A DNA stretch of 64,000 nucleotides from Oceanobacter sp. 1_MG-2023 (GCF_030689025.1 NZ_JAUYWA010000005.1:104234-168233); one strand, 5' to 3'; shown: positions 8,834 through 18,299, numbered from the stretch's first letter. Translations and numbers: made by a program. Notes: generated by a model not told the origin, from the sequence alone.

Positions 8834-11011
8834 CTACAGCGCCTGTAACTTGGCAAAACTGAGCACCAGCCATTTGCTGCCGACATCTTCAAAGTTCACC
8901 TGTACCCGCAACCCCGGCCCCTGGCCTTCGAACTGCATTACCGTGCCTTCCCCAAACATCTCATGGTAGACCCGACTGCTCAGGCCAAAAGGCCAGTCCG
9001 CCGATATATCTGCTTGCAGTCTGTGATTCCCCGTTCTTGATCGTCGGGCACTCAGAGGTCGTGATACTGTATTTTTCAAACGCACTTCATCCATCAGTTC
9101 TGTCGGGATTTCACGAATAAATCGCGAAGGAGTACTAAAATTTTCTTGCCCATGCAAACGTCGGCTCTCGGCGTATGTGATCACCAACTGATCCATCGCC
9201 CGGGTGATACCGACGTAAGCCAGACGCCGTTCTTCTTCCAGTCCATCGGCATCATCCATCGACATCTTGTGAGGAAACAAGCCATCTTCCAGGCCGGTTA
9301 ATACCACCTGGGGAAACTCCAGTCCTTTGGCAGAGTGCAGCGTCATCATCTGCACCGCATCTTCATGTTCATCCGCCTGCCCCTCTCCGGCATCCAGCGC
9401 GGCGCTATCGAGGAACTGCGCCAACAGGCTGATATCCTCATCATCACCACCTTCGAACACCTTGGCGGCATTTACCAGCTCTTCCAGGTTTTCGACTCGG
9501 GCCTGGCCTTTCTCACCTTTTTCCTTGCGGTGGTGCTCAATCAGGTTGGTTTGGGCAAGTACCTGCTCCACCAGCTCATGCAATTCAAGGTCGTCAATGC
9601 CGACACTCATTTCATCAACCAGCGTCATAAAACCAGCGACAGCCGTACCAGCCCGTTTTGACAGGCCGCCGGCCGCTACCACCGAAGCACAGGCATCCCA
9701 CAGCGAACAACCCTGATCCCGCGCCACTGAGCGCAAGGTATCGAGGGTTTTTTCGCCGATGGCCCGGGCTGGAATATTAATCACCCGCTCAATGGCTGCA
9801 TCATCCTGGCGGTTGAGCAGCAAGCGCAGATAGGCCATGGCGTTCTTGATTTCCAGACGCTCGTAAAAACGCTGGCCACCATAGATGCGATACGGAATCC
9901 CTGCCCGCAGCATGGCTTCTTCCAGCGTTCTGGATTGCGCATTGGAGCGATAGAGAATGGCCATATCGACCCGGGCACGCCCCTGCTTGGCCCAGACATC
10001 CACCAGATCGGCGATATAACGTGCTTCGTCCTGCTCATTAAACGCACGGTACAGACGAATCGGATCACCCTTGGCACCGGTGGTATGTAACTCCTTGCCC
10101 AGGCGGCCACTGTTGTTCTTGATGACGGCATTGGCGGCATCCAGAATCGTCGCCGTGGAGCGATAGTTTTGCTCCAGCTTGATCATTTCTGCACCCGCAA
10201 AGTCCTGTTGGAAGTTGCGGATATTGCCCACATTCGCACCCCGCCAGCCGTAAATCGACTGATCGTCATCCCCCACTGCCATAACTGATACGGTATTACC
10301 GGCCAGCAAACGAATCCAGGCATATTGGATATTGTTGGTATCCTGGAATTCGTCCACCAGAATATGGCTGAAGCGTTGCTGGTAATGTTGCAGCAAATCG
10401 GGATTATGCAACCAGAGCTCGTGGGCACGCAGCAGGATTTCACCAAAATCGACCATGCCATTTTGCTGACAGTTGTCTTCATAGATTTGATAAAACTGCT
10501 GCAGGGTGCGAGTAAAGTTATCGGCCGACGGGATAACATGCGCCGCACGACGCCCTTCGTCTTTCTGTTCGTTGATAAACCACTGCAATTGTCTTGGCGG
10601 ATAACGACTGTCGTCGATGTTGTTGGCTTTCATCAGTCGCTTGATCAGGCGCAACTGGTCATCGCTATCCAGAATCTGGAAGTACTGGGGCAAGCGGGCT
10701 TCACGCCAGTGATGCTTCAGCAATCGATGCGCCAGGCCGTGAAAGGTACCGACCCACATGCCACTGGCAGGTACATCCAGCAGTTGCTCCAGCCGGCCAC
10801 GCATTTCCCTGGCCGCCTTGTTGGTAAAGGTTACCGCCAGCACAGCAAAGGGTGAGACGTTTTCCACCTTGAGCAACCAGGCAATCCGGTGCACCAATAC
10901 CCGTGTTTTACCCGAGCCGGCACCGGCCAATACCAGCTGGTGAGGAGATTGGGCAGCCACCGCGTTGCGCTGGCCGTCATTTAATTGATCAATTATCAGT
11001 GAAGTATCCAT
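8834..11011 (-). CDS. uvrD: DNA helicase II UvrD
   Basis: A 725-residue SF1A 3'-5' helicase. It shows the Q motif (NDGQRNAV), Walker A AGAGSGKT (29-36), motif II VDEFQDT, motif III GDDDQSIYGWRGA, motif IV-V TLHSAKGLEFPQVV and motif VI VGITRA. The C-terminal Tudor-like region that binds partner proteins is present (FGEGTVMQFEGQG). UvrD displaces UvrC and the cut oligonucleotide in excision repair and acts in mismatch repair. Length equals the Pseudomonas and E. coli proteins. It is divergent from the hexR-like gene, with 147 bp between. Confidence 0.97.
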   Translation of the reverse strand: MDTSLIIDQLNDGQRNAVAAQSPHQLVLAGAGSGKTRVLVHRIAWLLKVENVSPFAVLAVTFTNKAAREMRGRLEQLLDVPASGMWVGTFHGLAHRLLKHHWREARLPQYFQILDSDDQLRLIKRLMKANNIDDSRYPPRQLQWFINEQKDEGRRAAHVIPSADNFTRTLQQFYQIYEDNCQQNGMVDFGEILLRAHELWLHNPDLLQHYQQRFSHILVDEFQDTNNIQYAWIRLLAGNTVSVMAVGDDDQSIYGWRGANVGNIRNFQQDFAGAEMIKLEQNYRSTATILDAANAVIKNNSGRLGKELHTTGAKGDPIRLYRAFNEQDEARYIADLVDVWAKQGRARVDMAILYRSNAQSRTLEEAMLRAGIPYRIYGGQRFYERLEIKNAMAYLRLLLNRQDDAAIERVINIPARAIGEKTLDTLRSVARDQGCSLWDACASVVAAGGLSKRAGTAVAGFMTLVDEMSVGIDDLELHELVEQVLAQTNLIEHHRKEKGEKGQARVENLEELVNAAKVFEGGDDEDISLLAQFLDSAALDAGEGQADEHEDAVQMMTLHSAKGLEFPQVVLTGLEDGLFPHKMSMDDADGLEEERRLAYVGITRAMDQLVITYAESRRLHGQENFSTPSRFIREIPTELMDEVRLKNTVSRPLSARRSRTGNHRLQADISADWPFGLSSRVYHEMFGEGTVMQFEGQGPGLRVQVNFEDVGSKWLVLSFAKLQAL

Positions 11012-11158
11012 GTCGCGAGTTTACCAGATTGCAACCGTCACGGCAGATTCTGATCGACAATCACCCTGTTTATCCGTACAGCGGGAGATTTAACAGGACG
11101 ATGACAGTGAGGCACTCTATAATCCGTGACCAAATTTTAATTATTCGGACTCATTAGA

Positions 11159-12046
11159 GTGAGAAATAGCCCGATTCTGGCCGAAATATCCGCAGCTATC
11201 CCCAACTTACGTAAATCTGAAGTCAAGGTGGCTGAATACGTACTGCGGTCGCCACAGCAAGTGATGCATATGCGCATCGTCGACCTGGCTCAAGAAGCCC
11301 AGGTCAGCGAGCCAACGATTGTGCGCTTTTGCCGGGGCATCGGCTGCAACAGTTTTCAGGAATTCAAGGTGCGAGTGGCCCAGGAAATGGCCATCACCAA
11401 CAATATTGGTCAATTTGCTATCGCCACAGACGACAGCATCGACAATATTTGCAGCAAGATTGCCGATACCACCATTCAGCGGCTGCATCAGGTCAAATCA
11501 CAACTGAAACCGGAACAGGTTGGCGTCGCCGCCAATGCCATCAGCATGGCAACCCGAGTCGAATTCTACGGCTATGGTGCCTCCGGTGCGGTAGCGATCG
11601 ATGCCCAGCACAAGTTTTTCCGTCTTCAGGTGGCCACCGCGGCCTACAGTGACCCGCATATGCAAGCCATGTCTGCGGTCACCCTCGGGCCTGAAGATGT
11701 CGCAGTGGCCATTTCCCAAAGTGGTCGCACCAAGGATTTGCTTAACTCGATTGCCCTGGCCCAGCATCATGGTGCCAAGGTAGTGAGCCTGGCACCCGCC
11801 AATACTGCGGTCAGCAAACAGGCCGACTATCCGATTCATATCAATATTGAAGAAGATACCGATCAGTTTACGCCAATGACATCCCGCATTGCTCACCTGA
11901 TGGTGATCGACATGCTGGCGGTTGCTGTTACCCAGCGTCGCGGCCCTGAATTTGCCCGCCACCTCACCAACATCAAGCGCAGCATCAAATCGCTACGATT
12001 GGAGCAGGGCAACGAGCCGTTTGATCCCAAAAACATCACCCGCTAG
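11159..12046 (+). CDS. hexR: HexR-like MurR/RpiR family transcriptional regulator
   Basis: A 295-residue protein with an N-terminal RpiR helix-turn-helix (about 1-77, with EAQVSEPTIVRFCRGIGCNSFQEFK) and a C-terminal SIS sugar-phosphate domain (about 125-260, with FYGYGASGAVA and ISQSGRTKDLL). HexR represses central carbon genes (zwf, edd, pyk and others) and is released by 2-keto-3-deoxy-6-phosphogluconate. The start is GTG at 11159, with no strong ribosome-binding site. Its usual zwf/edd neighbours are absent, but a pyruvate kinase gene lies 8 kb downstream. I found no clear HexR palindrome upstream of that gene. HexR is preferred over other RpiR members because of the N-terminal NLRKSEVKVAEYVL sequence. 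Confidence 0.8.
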   Translation: MRNSPILAEISAAIPNLRKSEVKVAEYVLRSPQQVMHMRIVDLAQEAQVSEPTIVRFCRGIGCNSFQEFKVRVAQEMAITNNIGQFAIATDDSIDNICSKIADTTIQRLHQVKSQLKPEQVGVAANAISMATRVEFYGYGASGAVAIDAQHKFFRLQVATAAYSDPHMQAMSAVTLGPEDVAVAISQSGRTKDLLNSIALAQHHGAKVVSLAPANTAVSKQADYPIHINIEEDTDQFTPMTSRIAHLMVIDMLAVAVTQRRGPEFARHLTNIKRSIKSLRLEQGNEPFDPKNITR

Positions 12047-12169
12047 CCTCTCACCTGCCCGCAGCAGCAACCAGGTCATGGAAACATCAATCTGTCTTGT
12101 CACTGTCATTGGAATGCAACTTCGAGCATCAAACATCGTCATAGCCAAATCAATCCAAGGAGAGTGACG

Positions 12170-12361
12170 ATGTCAGCAATAACCAAACTTGAATCTCATG
12201 AACAGGTTGTGACGTTTGATAGTCAGGGCAAGGTCGTTGTTAACAAGACCAGCAAGGTGTCTTCCAAGGTCATTGCCCGGCGGGCAATTGAAGCCCATAG
12301 CGAACGCAAGCATCTGGAACAGGACTTTGACCGCTACTACGACAACCTGCTCGACCTCTAA
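12170..12361 (+). CDS. Small conserved-looking hypothetical protein
   Basis: A 63-residue, charged, probably soluble protein. The ATG at 12170 is chosen because AAGGAG lies seven bases upstream; an in-frame GTG at 12164 overlaps that ribosome-binding site. The C-terminal half (ARRAIEAHSERKHLEQDFD) is a predicted amphipathic helix and ends in an acidic DNLLDL tail. It resembles in style the small PA3496-like proteins of Pseudomonas, but I cannot assign a family. A good terminator follows, so it is probably a monocistronic gene. Confidence 0.65.
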   Translation: MSAITKLESHEQVVTFDSQGKVVVNKTSKVSSKVIARRAIEAHSERKHLEQDFDRYYDNLLDL

Positions 12362-12439
12362 ACTCTTGTTATTTTGCCAGCCCGACCAGTAACACTCTGT
12401 CGCTACATTGATCAGTAACCCAAATAACAGACATAAAAA

Positions 12440-12466
12440 AACCCGGCAAATCATTGCCGGGTTTTT
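12440..12466. terminator. Bidirectional terminator between the small gene and amtB
   Basis: AACCCGGCAA and TTGCCGGGTT form a 10-bp stem with a short ATCA-type loop. It is flanked by an A-run on the left and a T-run on the right, so it can stop transcription from both sides. Confidence 0.9.
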
Positions 12467-12506
12467 AGCGGGAATCCGTTACCGCAGATTACTGTCTCAG
12501 ACGAAC

Positions 12507-13775
12507 TTACTTGCCAGTAAATTCAGGGTACGCTTCCATACCACATTCTGAAATATCAACACCTTCGTATTCAGCTTCTTCGCTCACACGCAGACCCATG
12601 ACGGCTTTGATAGCGCCCCAAGCGATCAGTGATGTGATAAAGACCCAGACGAAGATAGTGATTGCACCCATCAGCTGGCCACCGATAGAAGCGCCGCCAT
12701 TAGTGAACGGAACAACGATCAGACCAAACAGACCAACAACACCGTGAACAGAGATCGCGCCAACCGGATCATCAATCTTCATTTTGTCGAGAGTCAGGAT
12801 GGAGACAACAACAATCAGACCACCGATAAAGCCGATGATGGTTGCAGCGAAAGGCGTCGGCGTAGAAGGCTCAGCAGTAATTGCTACCAGGCCAGCCAGT
12901 GCACCGTTCAGACACATGGTCAGATCCGCTTTGCGGAACAACACATAAGCCAGCAACAAGGCACCAATCAGACCACCAGCAGCCGCAGCATTTGTGTTAG
13001 TGAACACAACAGCAACCGCATTGGCATTGGCGATATCGCCCAGTTTCAGAACAGAACCACCGTTGAAACCGAACCAGCCCATCCACAGGATGAAACAACC
13101 CAGTGTAGCCAGTGGCAGGTTAGCGCCAGGGATTGCACGGATTTCACCGTTTGCACCGTACTTGCCTTTACGTGCACCCAGCAGTATCACACCAGCCAGA
13201 GCTGCAGCAGCACCTGCCATGTGAACAATACCGGAACCGGCAAAGTCAGAGAAACCGAAGTCATCGCCCAAGCTGAACATACCGAAGACGGACGCACCGC
13301 CCCAAGTCCAGCTGCCTTCCATCGGATAGATGAAGCCAGTCATAATGACAGCGAAAACCAAGAAAGCACCCAGCTTCATACGCTCAGCAACCGCACCAGA
13401 TACAATCGACATGGCGGTAGCTACGAACACAACCTGGAAAAAGAAGTCAGACGCACCGGAGTAGATTGAACCACCCTGGAAACCGTCTTCACGTGCTGCA
13501 AAATCACCCAGTACAGCGGCGGTATCGACATCTGCAATACCAGCCAGGAAGTAACCACCGCCGTACATCAATTCATAACCGCAAACCAGATACATGGTAC
13601 AAGCGATTGCAAACAACGCGATGTTTTTGGTCAGGATTTCAGTTGTGTTTTTGGCACGAACCAGACCTGCTTCCAGCATGGAAAAGCCAGCAGCCATCCA
13701 CATAACCAACGCGCCACATACCAGGAAATAAAAGGTATCCATGGCGTACTGCAATTCGTAAATATTATTTTCCAT
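12507..13775 (-). CDS. amtB: Ammonium transporter AmtB
   Basis: A 422-residue Amt family channel with about eleven membrane segments. It shows the first-helix GFSMLEAGLVRAKN motif, the central DFAGSGIVHMAGAAAALAG segment with the conserved Asp and first pore His, and VHGVVGLFGLIVV with the second pore His. It conducts ammonia across the inner membrane and is gated by GlnK. It is the last gene of torF-glnK-amtB, 54 bp after glnK. A G-rich ribosome-binding site precedes ATG 13775. It starts directly with a membrane helix and has no separate signal peptide. Confidence 0.96.
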   Translation of the reverse strand: MENNIYELQYAMDTFYFLVCGALVMWMAAGFSMLEAGLVRAKNTTEILTKNIALFAIACTMYLVCGYELMYGGGYFLAGIADVDTAAVLGDFAAREDGFQGGSIYSGASDFFFQVVFVATAMSIVSGAVAERMKLGAFLVFAVIMTGFIYPMEGSWTWGGASVFGMFSLGDDFGFSDFAGSGIVHMAGAAAALAGVILLGARKGKYGANGEIRAIPGANLPLATLGCFILWMGWFGFNGGSVLKLGDIANANAVAVVFTNTNAAAAGGLIGALLLAYVLFRKADLTMCLNGALAGLVAITAEPSTPTPFAATIIGFIGGLIVVVSILTLDKMKIDDPVGAISVHGVVGLFGLIVVPFTNGGASIGGQLMGAITIFVWVFITSLIAWGAIKAVMGLRVSEEAEYEGVDISECGMEAYPEFTGK

Positions 13776-13829
13776 TCTAAGCCCCCCGCATCAGGCCAGA
13801 TTTTATCTATTAGTTAGAACTGAAAAGGA

Positions 13830-14186
<357 letters not shown>

Positions 14187-14199
14187 CTAAAGGGATGGG

Positions 14200-14227
14200 A
14201 ATGGCCTATGCGAGGGCACAGGCCATT
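14200..14227 (-). terminator. Hairpin between torF and glnK
   Basis: AATGGCCT (14200-14207) and AGGCCATT (14220-14227) form an 8-bp stem with a 12-nt loop in the short torF-glnK gap. There is no U-tract. It is likely a partial terminator or an mRNA-stabilising structure that lets the porin be made in excess. Confidence 0.5.
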
Positions 14228-14236
14228 GTATGCTTT

Positions 14237-14899
14237 TTACATCTCGATAGGCAGGCTGTAAGACACAACGTATTTTGCAGACTCATCGATGTGACCGGCT
14301 TCATTCATCTCGATGTCCTGATCCAGGATTTTCGAGATAGTGAAAGCAACGGTATCGTTGTAAGCGTAAGTTACGTCAAGGTGCATGAAGTCATTGCCTT
14401 TATCGACGTCGCCACCCAGAGAAGCGGAGAAAGACGTGTCAGGAATATCAGCACCTACTACGAAGTAGAAACCATCAGCATCGGAATCGCTGCTTTTATC
14501 GAAGCGAATGCTGGCCATGCTGTAAGAGAAGCCTAGAGAGAAGTTGGCAGAATCGTCGAATTGATCGTATTCATCTGTTTCTGGGTACAGGTAAGTTGCG
14601 TAACCAATGTCGTAACCCAGATCACCAACGGCACCAGCATAACCAATGTACAGGTCAGTTTCTGTACCCAGGCTGGTATCACCTGAAGAAGTCCAAACAC
14701 CAGCGTACAAGCCAGACTCGTGGCTGTAATCCAAAGAACCGGAAACAACAGGAGCGCCGCCGCCCAGATCCTGACCGTGCCACAAGTACACGCTGGCCAG
14801 ATCAACAGATGCAGAGATTTCTGCTTGAGCAGTTTGAACAGCAGTCAGTCCTGCCGTCATGGCACCAGCGAGAACGATTGCTTGAGACAGTTTTTTCAT
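14237..14899 (-). CDS. TorF family putative outer-membrane porin
   Basis: A 220-residue protein with a Sec signal peptide (cleavage near QTAQA/EIS, residue 26). The remainder is made of alternating short amphipathic beta strands ending in an aromatic-poor SYSLPIEM. It matches the TorF/Gcw_chp family, whose signature is ASVYLWHGQDLGGGAPVVSGSLDY near the mature N-terminus. The substrate of the family is unknown. Its position ahead of glnK-amtB behind a sigma-54 promoter suggests outer-membrane entry of a nitrogen compound, which is inference. Confidence 0.85.
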   Translation of the reverse strand: MKKLSQAIVLAGAMTAGLTAVQTAQAEISASVDLASVYLWHGQDLGGGAPVVSGSLDYSHESGLYAGVWTSSGDTSLGTETDLYIGYAGAVGDLGYDIGYATYLYPETDEYDQFDDSANFSLGFSYSMASIRFDKSSDSDADGFYFVVGADIPDTSFSASLGGDVDKGNDFMHLDVTYAYNDTVAFTISKILDQDIEMNEAGHIDESAKYVVSYSLPIEM

Positions 14900-15006
14900 C
14901 GTTTTTTTTCCTTCATCGGTTAGCGAAGCTAGTCATTAAACATGTTCGATGCTTTGGGGCCAGGAACTGCACCTTGAGCATCGTTGTAATTCTGTGAGAG
15001 AGAGTT

Positions 15007-15022
15007 AGCAGTGACCGTGCCA
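15007..15022 (-). promoter_or_regulatory. Sigma-54 promoter of torF-glnK-amtB
   Basis: The minus strand reads TGGCACGGTCACTGCT, which has the invariant GG and GC exactly ten bases apart and differs from TGGCACRN4TTGCW at one position. It lies 107 bp upstream of the torF ATG. NtrC-like boxes lie further upstream. Confidence 0.8.
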
Positions 15023-15087
15023 ACTTTGAAAACCCCCGATATTAGCGGCTTTCCTGATATAATCTTCAGGATCCAGAGATCCTGATT

Positions 15088-15165
15088 GCTCCAATTTTGT
15101 GCGCGAATAAACAAAATGCATCAATTTTTACCACCTTTAAAAAACACTTGGCTCCAGATTGGTGC
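15088..15165 (-). promoter_or_regulatory. Two NtrC-like enhancer boxes upstream of torF-glnK-amtB
   Basis: The proximal box (15088-15102) reads GCACAAAATTGGAGC on the minus strand. The distal box (15151-15165) reads GCTCCAGATTGGTGC on the plus strand. Both approximate the NtrC palindrome GCACC-N5-GGTGC and lie about 60 bp apart, upstream of the sigma-54 site. Binding is inferred from sequence and position. Confidence 0.6.
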
Positions 15166-15225
15166 CAATAAGCCCTTAAAGCCCCTCAATGGCGCAACAA
15201 CAACCCACGCAATGAGAGCCAAAAA

Positions 15226-15477
15226 ATGAATGCAGATGAAATACGCTTTAAAATCGAACAGTTACTGGCACAGTCACCCTTTGCATTCCTCTCACAAGAA
15301 GCGCACAAGAATATGGCATCCCAGCTGCAGTTGCTGTTCAGTAGTGCCGATTTGGTCACACGAAAAGAATTTGATGCCCAGCAGCGCGTTCTGGAAGAAT
15401 ACCGCGCACTACTGGCCACTCTGGAAAACCGGCTTGCCAAACTGGAAGCTCAGCCTTCTGATGATAAGGACGCCTGA
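15226..15477 (+). CDS. ubiK: Ubiquinone biosynthesis accessory factor UbiK (BMFP/YqiC family)
   Basis: An 83-residue protein with an N-terminal amphipathic helix and a C-terminal trimeric coiled coil. The family signature LVTRKEFDAQQRVLEEYRAL matches YqiC/UbiK (LVSREEFDVQTQVL in E. coli). UbiK binds UbiJ and lipids and supports the Ubi metabolon; ubiJ is at 32.5 kb here. It is divergent from torF. Its 3' end overlaps the next minus-strand small gene by 28 bp. Confidence 0.88.
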   Translation: MNADEIRFKIEQLLAQSPFAFLSQEAHKNMASQLQLLFSSADLVTRKEFDAQQRVLEEYRALLATLENRLAKLEAQPSDDKDA

Positions 15478-15650
15478 CGCTCTTTCCAGACGTCATAGCC
15501 ATTCACCGCCAGGTGTAAACCCAGAGCCAACCCGGCAGCGGTAGCAATGGCGGTGAGGCCACGAAATTCCAGCAAGAAAAAGCCACTAGAAAGCATCAGG
15601 AAACTGGGATAAAAAAGTGTCCGCTTAAGAACAAGTTGCAGTTTATTCAT
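15450..15650 (-). CDS. Small two-helix membrane protein, unknown
   Basis: A 66-residue protein with a basic N-terminus (MNKLQLVLKRT) and two hydrophobic stretches (about 12-28 and 31-50), then a charged tail. GGAG lies nine bases before ATG 15650, which supports translation. Its 3' end overlaps ubiK on the other strand. No family is recognised. It could be a chance frame, but hydrophobicity and the ribosome-binding site argue for a gene. Confidence 0.5.
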   Translation of the reverse strand: MNKLQLVLKRTLFYPSFLMLSSGFFLLEFRGLTAIATAAGLALGLHLAVNGYDVWKERQASLSSEG

Positions 15651-15685
15651 AGTGTTTCTCCATCAAATAGCAGCAAATAACGTCA

Positions 15686-16528
15686 TTAGGTGTTGGGGGT
15701 TTTCAAGAGCAAATTGCCCGACTTGCTGGCCAGCGACGGCTGACCATTGTCTGATTCATCTTTCAGGGCCACCCCGGACAACGCCCGGCGGTCAGCCTCC
15801 AGCAGCAGATACATCAATTTATGAGTCGCCTCTTCATAACGCAGTCCTTCGTGGCGCACATTGGAGATACAGTTACGATTTGCATCGTGCTTGCCGCTGG
15901 CAGGCTCCCACGTGAAATAAATGCCCAGCGAGTCTGGCGAGCTTAATCCTGGCCGCTCACCAATCAACATCACCAGCATCCTGGCCTTGAGGGTTTCACC
16001 AATCGGGTCGCCAATGGCTACTCGCCCTTGTTCCACCATGACAACCGGCCCCACCTTCAATGAAGTATCAGCCAGTGATGTCAGCAAGCAGTCCAACATC
16101 GGGGCGGCATGCCGCTGCACCGCCAATGATGACAAGCCATCAGCCACCACCACAGCAATATCAAAAGCGGCCGGAGGACTGTCTGCCATCCACTGTGTCA
16201 GTGCTTCCTGACTACTTGATGAAAGCTGGCGACCGTAATCGGGTCGTTGTAAATACTGCGGCCGTCCATCGGCCTGACTGGCCAGCTTCAAGACCGGCCC
16301 CGGCAATCCGGCTTGCGCCAACACCTGTTCCAGATCCTGTTGCAACTGCACAAAACCCAGCGGCAGATGCACGGCATCCCTGGCTCTGGCATGGGCCAGC
16401 TGAAACTCCAGATGTGCCCGGGTCGGTAAACTGATTCCGGCCCGGCCGAGACCAATGCGGGCATCGGTGTATTCACGCAAGGTCTGCCATGGGTTTTCTA
16501 CCAGAATGGTATCGGGTTTATCAGCCAT
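15686..16528 (-). CDS. eutC: Ethanolamine ammonia-lyase small subunit EutC
   Basis: A 280-residue light chain of the adenosylcobalamin-dependent enzyme that converts ethanolamine to acetaldehyde and ammonia. Family landmarks are the N-terminal PWQTLREYTDARIGLGRAG, LPTRAHLEFQLAHARARDAVH, the VVADGLSSLAVQRHA segment and the CISNVRHEGLRYEEATHKL tail. It lies 1 bp after eutB. No eutA reactivase and no microcompartment genes are present, so this is the short, cytosolic form of the pathway. Confidence 0.95.
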   Translation of the reverse strand: MADKPDTILVENPWQTLREYTDARIGLGRAGISLPTRAHLEFQLAHARARDAVHLPLGFVQLQQDLEQVLAQAGLPGPVLKLASQADGRPQYLQRPDYGRQLSSSSQEALTQWMADSPPAAFDIAVVVADGLSSLAVQRHAAPMLDCLLTSLADTSLKVGPVVMVEQGRVAIGDPIGETLKARMLVMLIGERPGLSSPDSLGIYFTWEPASGKHDANRNCISNVRHEGLRYEEATHKLMYLLLEADRRALSGVALKDESDNGQPSLASKSGNLLLKTPNT

Positions 16529-16529
16529 A

Positions 16530-17921
16530 TCAGTGACCTCCCCGGATCACATGTTCAAACGGTGCCGGCAGAGACTGGTTGCCATACGCCAGATGATTCT
16601 GTTGATCAAAAATACCAATGGTCTGCAGCCAGGCTTCAAACTCCGGTGCCGGTTTCAGACCCAATAATTCACGGGCATACAAGGCATCATGGAACGACGT
16701 CGTCTGATAATTCAGCATGATGTCGTCCGAACCAGGAATACCCATAATAAAGCTACCGCCAGCGGCGGCGAACAGGGTGAGCAACGCATCCATATCATCC
16801 TGATCAGCTTCCGCGTGATTGGTGTAACAAATGTCGCAACCCATCGGAACGCCCATCAGCTTGCCGCAAAAATGATCTTCCAGACCCGCCCGAATAATCT
16901 GTTTACCGTTGTATAAGTATTCAGGGCCAATAAACCCAACCACGGTATTCACCAACAGCGGTTTGAATTCCCGGGCAACGGCATAGGCACGGGTTTCACA
17001 GGTTTGTTGATCCAGACCAAAATTGGCATCGGCGGACAGGGCACTGCCCTGTCCGGTTTCAAAATACATGCAATTCTGGCCAACACTGCCACGCCCCAGG
17101 GTTTGTCCGGCAGCGTAAGCTTCTTTGAGTAAAGCCAGATTGATGCCAAAACTGTCGTTGGCTTTCTCGGTACCGGCAATGGACTGGAAAATCAGATCGA
17201 CCGGAGCACCCCGGTTTATCGCTTCAATATGGGTGGTCACGTGTGTCAGGACACAGCTCTGGGTAGGAATATCGTAATGCTGAATCACATCATCCAGCAT
17301 TTTCATCAGGGTGATCACCGCTTCGGTATTGTCGCTGGCCGGGTTGATACCAATGACCGCATCACCACTGCCATACAGCAAGCCATCCAGAACAGAGGCG
17401 GCAACACCGGCCGGATCATCGGTCGGGTGATTGGGCTGTAACCGTGTCGACATGCGGCCCGGCAAGCCAATGGTATTACGAAACCGGGTGACCACCTGAC
17501 ATTTGGAAGCCACCAGCACCAGATCCTGCAGTCGCATGATCTTGCTCACCGCGGCAGCCATTTCCGGCGTCACACCCGGTGCAATACGTGCCAGCATCGC
17601 GGTTGAGGCTTGTTCACTCAACAACCAGTTACGGAAATCCCCTACCGTCAAATGCGCGATCGGCGCAAAGGCCAAGGCATCATGCCGGTCAATAATCAGT
17701 CGGGATATCTCATCGGCTTCGTAAGGAATCACCAGTTCATTCAGGAAAGTTTTGAGCGGCACATCAGCCAACGCCAATTGTGCAGCGACCCGTTCCTGCT
17801 CATCCAGAGCAGCCACACCCGCCAGGCAATCCCCAGAACGCAACGGTGATGCTTTTGCCAGCAAGCTTTTCAGGTCATTAAATTGCCAGCTTTTCTGGCC
17901 AAGTGAAATCTGATAACTCAT
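16530..17921 (-). CDS. eutB: Ethanolamine ammonia-lyase large subunit EutB
   Basis: A 463-residue TIM-barrel heavy chain that binds substrate and cobalamin. Landmarks include TRFRNTIGLPGRMSTRLQPNHP, the GDAVIGINPASDN motif, GLDQQTCETRAYAVAR and CDICYTNHAEADQDDMD. The length is close to E. coli EutB (453 aa). It is co-transcribed with eutC and is preceded by a small membrane protein gene and an Amt homologue. Confidence 0.96.
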   Translation of the reverse strand: MSYQISLGQKSWQFNDLKSLLAKASPLRSGDCLAGVAALDEQERVAAQLALADVPLKTFLNELVIPYEADEISRLIIDRHDALAFAPIAHLTVGDFRNWLLSEQASTAMLARIAPGVTPEMAAAVSKIMRLQDLVLVASKCQVVTRFRNTIGLPGRMSTRLQPNHPTDDPAGVAASVLDGLLYGSGDAVIGINPASDNTEAVITLMKMLDDVIQHYDIPTQSCVLTHVTTHIEAINRGAPVDLIFQSIAGTEKANDSFGINLALLKEAYAAGQTLGRGSVGQNCMYFETGQGSALSADANFGLDQQTCETRAYAVAREFKPLLVNTVVGFIGPEYLYNGKQIIRAGLEDHFCGKLMGVPMGCDICYTNHAEADQDDMDALLTLFAAAGGSFIMGIPGSDDIMLNYQTTSFHDALYARELLGLKPAPEFEAWLQTIGIFDQQNHLAYGNQSLPAPFEHVIRGGH

Positions 17922-18027
17922 ATCGACGGGCCTTTGCCAAAGATAATGGATTCCAGCGTCGGGTTGCTGTCGCTCTTGTCAGTACCAACGGAATCCGTTG
18001 TACATTCCCAAAGGGATAAACAGAAAG

Positions 18028-18047
18028 CGCCCGGAACAAGCCGGGCG
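18028..18047 (-). terminator. Hairpin upstream of eutB
   Basis: CGCCCGG and CCGGGCG form a 7-bp GC stem with a 6-nt loop. On the minus strand it is followed by CTTTCTGTTT. It is terminator-like and lies between the small membrane gene and eutB, so it may reduce or condition eutBC expression. Confidence 0.55.
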
Positions 18048-18092
18048 TACAAGTCGGATGTAACGGACGCTTCCGTCATGCAGACTGACGAA

Positions 18093-18263
18093 TCAGCCTT
18101 CGTGCTTATCAAACGCGTCGTTCTCGTGCTTGATCAGGGCGTACATAAAACCAACAAAGGTTACGACAGCCAAACCACACAGAAAAGCCACAACGCCAGG
18201 TTGGTCTGCGAAGGTAAAGTAAGCGCCTACGCCTTCCCAGCTATCAATCGGTGAAGTATCCAT
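18093..18263 (-). CDS. 56-residue single-span membrane protein between amt and eutB
   Basis: The frame from ATG 18263 to TGA 18093 encodes a 56-residue protein: an acidic N-terminus (MDTSPIDSWEGVG), one membrane segment (about 24-43, GVVAFLCGLAVVTFVGFMYA) and a charged tail ending KHEG. AAGAGGAA lies just upstream. No family is recognised. It sits between an Amt-type channel and eutB, separated from each by a GC hairpin. A role as a small subunit of the channel is possible but unproven. Confidence 0.7.
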   Translation of the reverse strand: MDTSPIDSWEGVGAYFTFADQPGVVAFLCGLAVVTFVGFMYALIKHENDAFDKHEG

Positions 18264-18299
18264 AATGTATTCCTCTTTACTAACAGCAAGTTAAGACAA

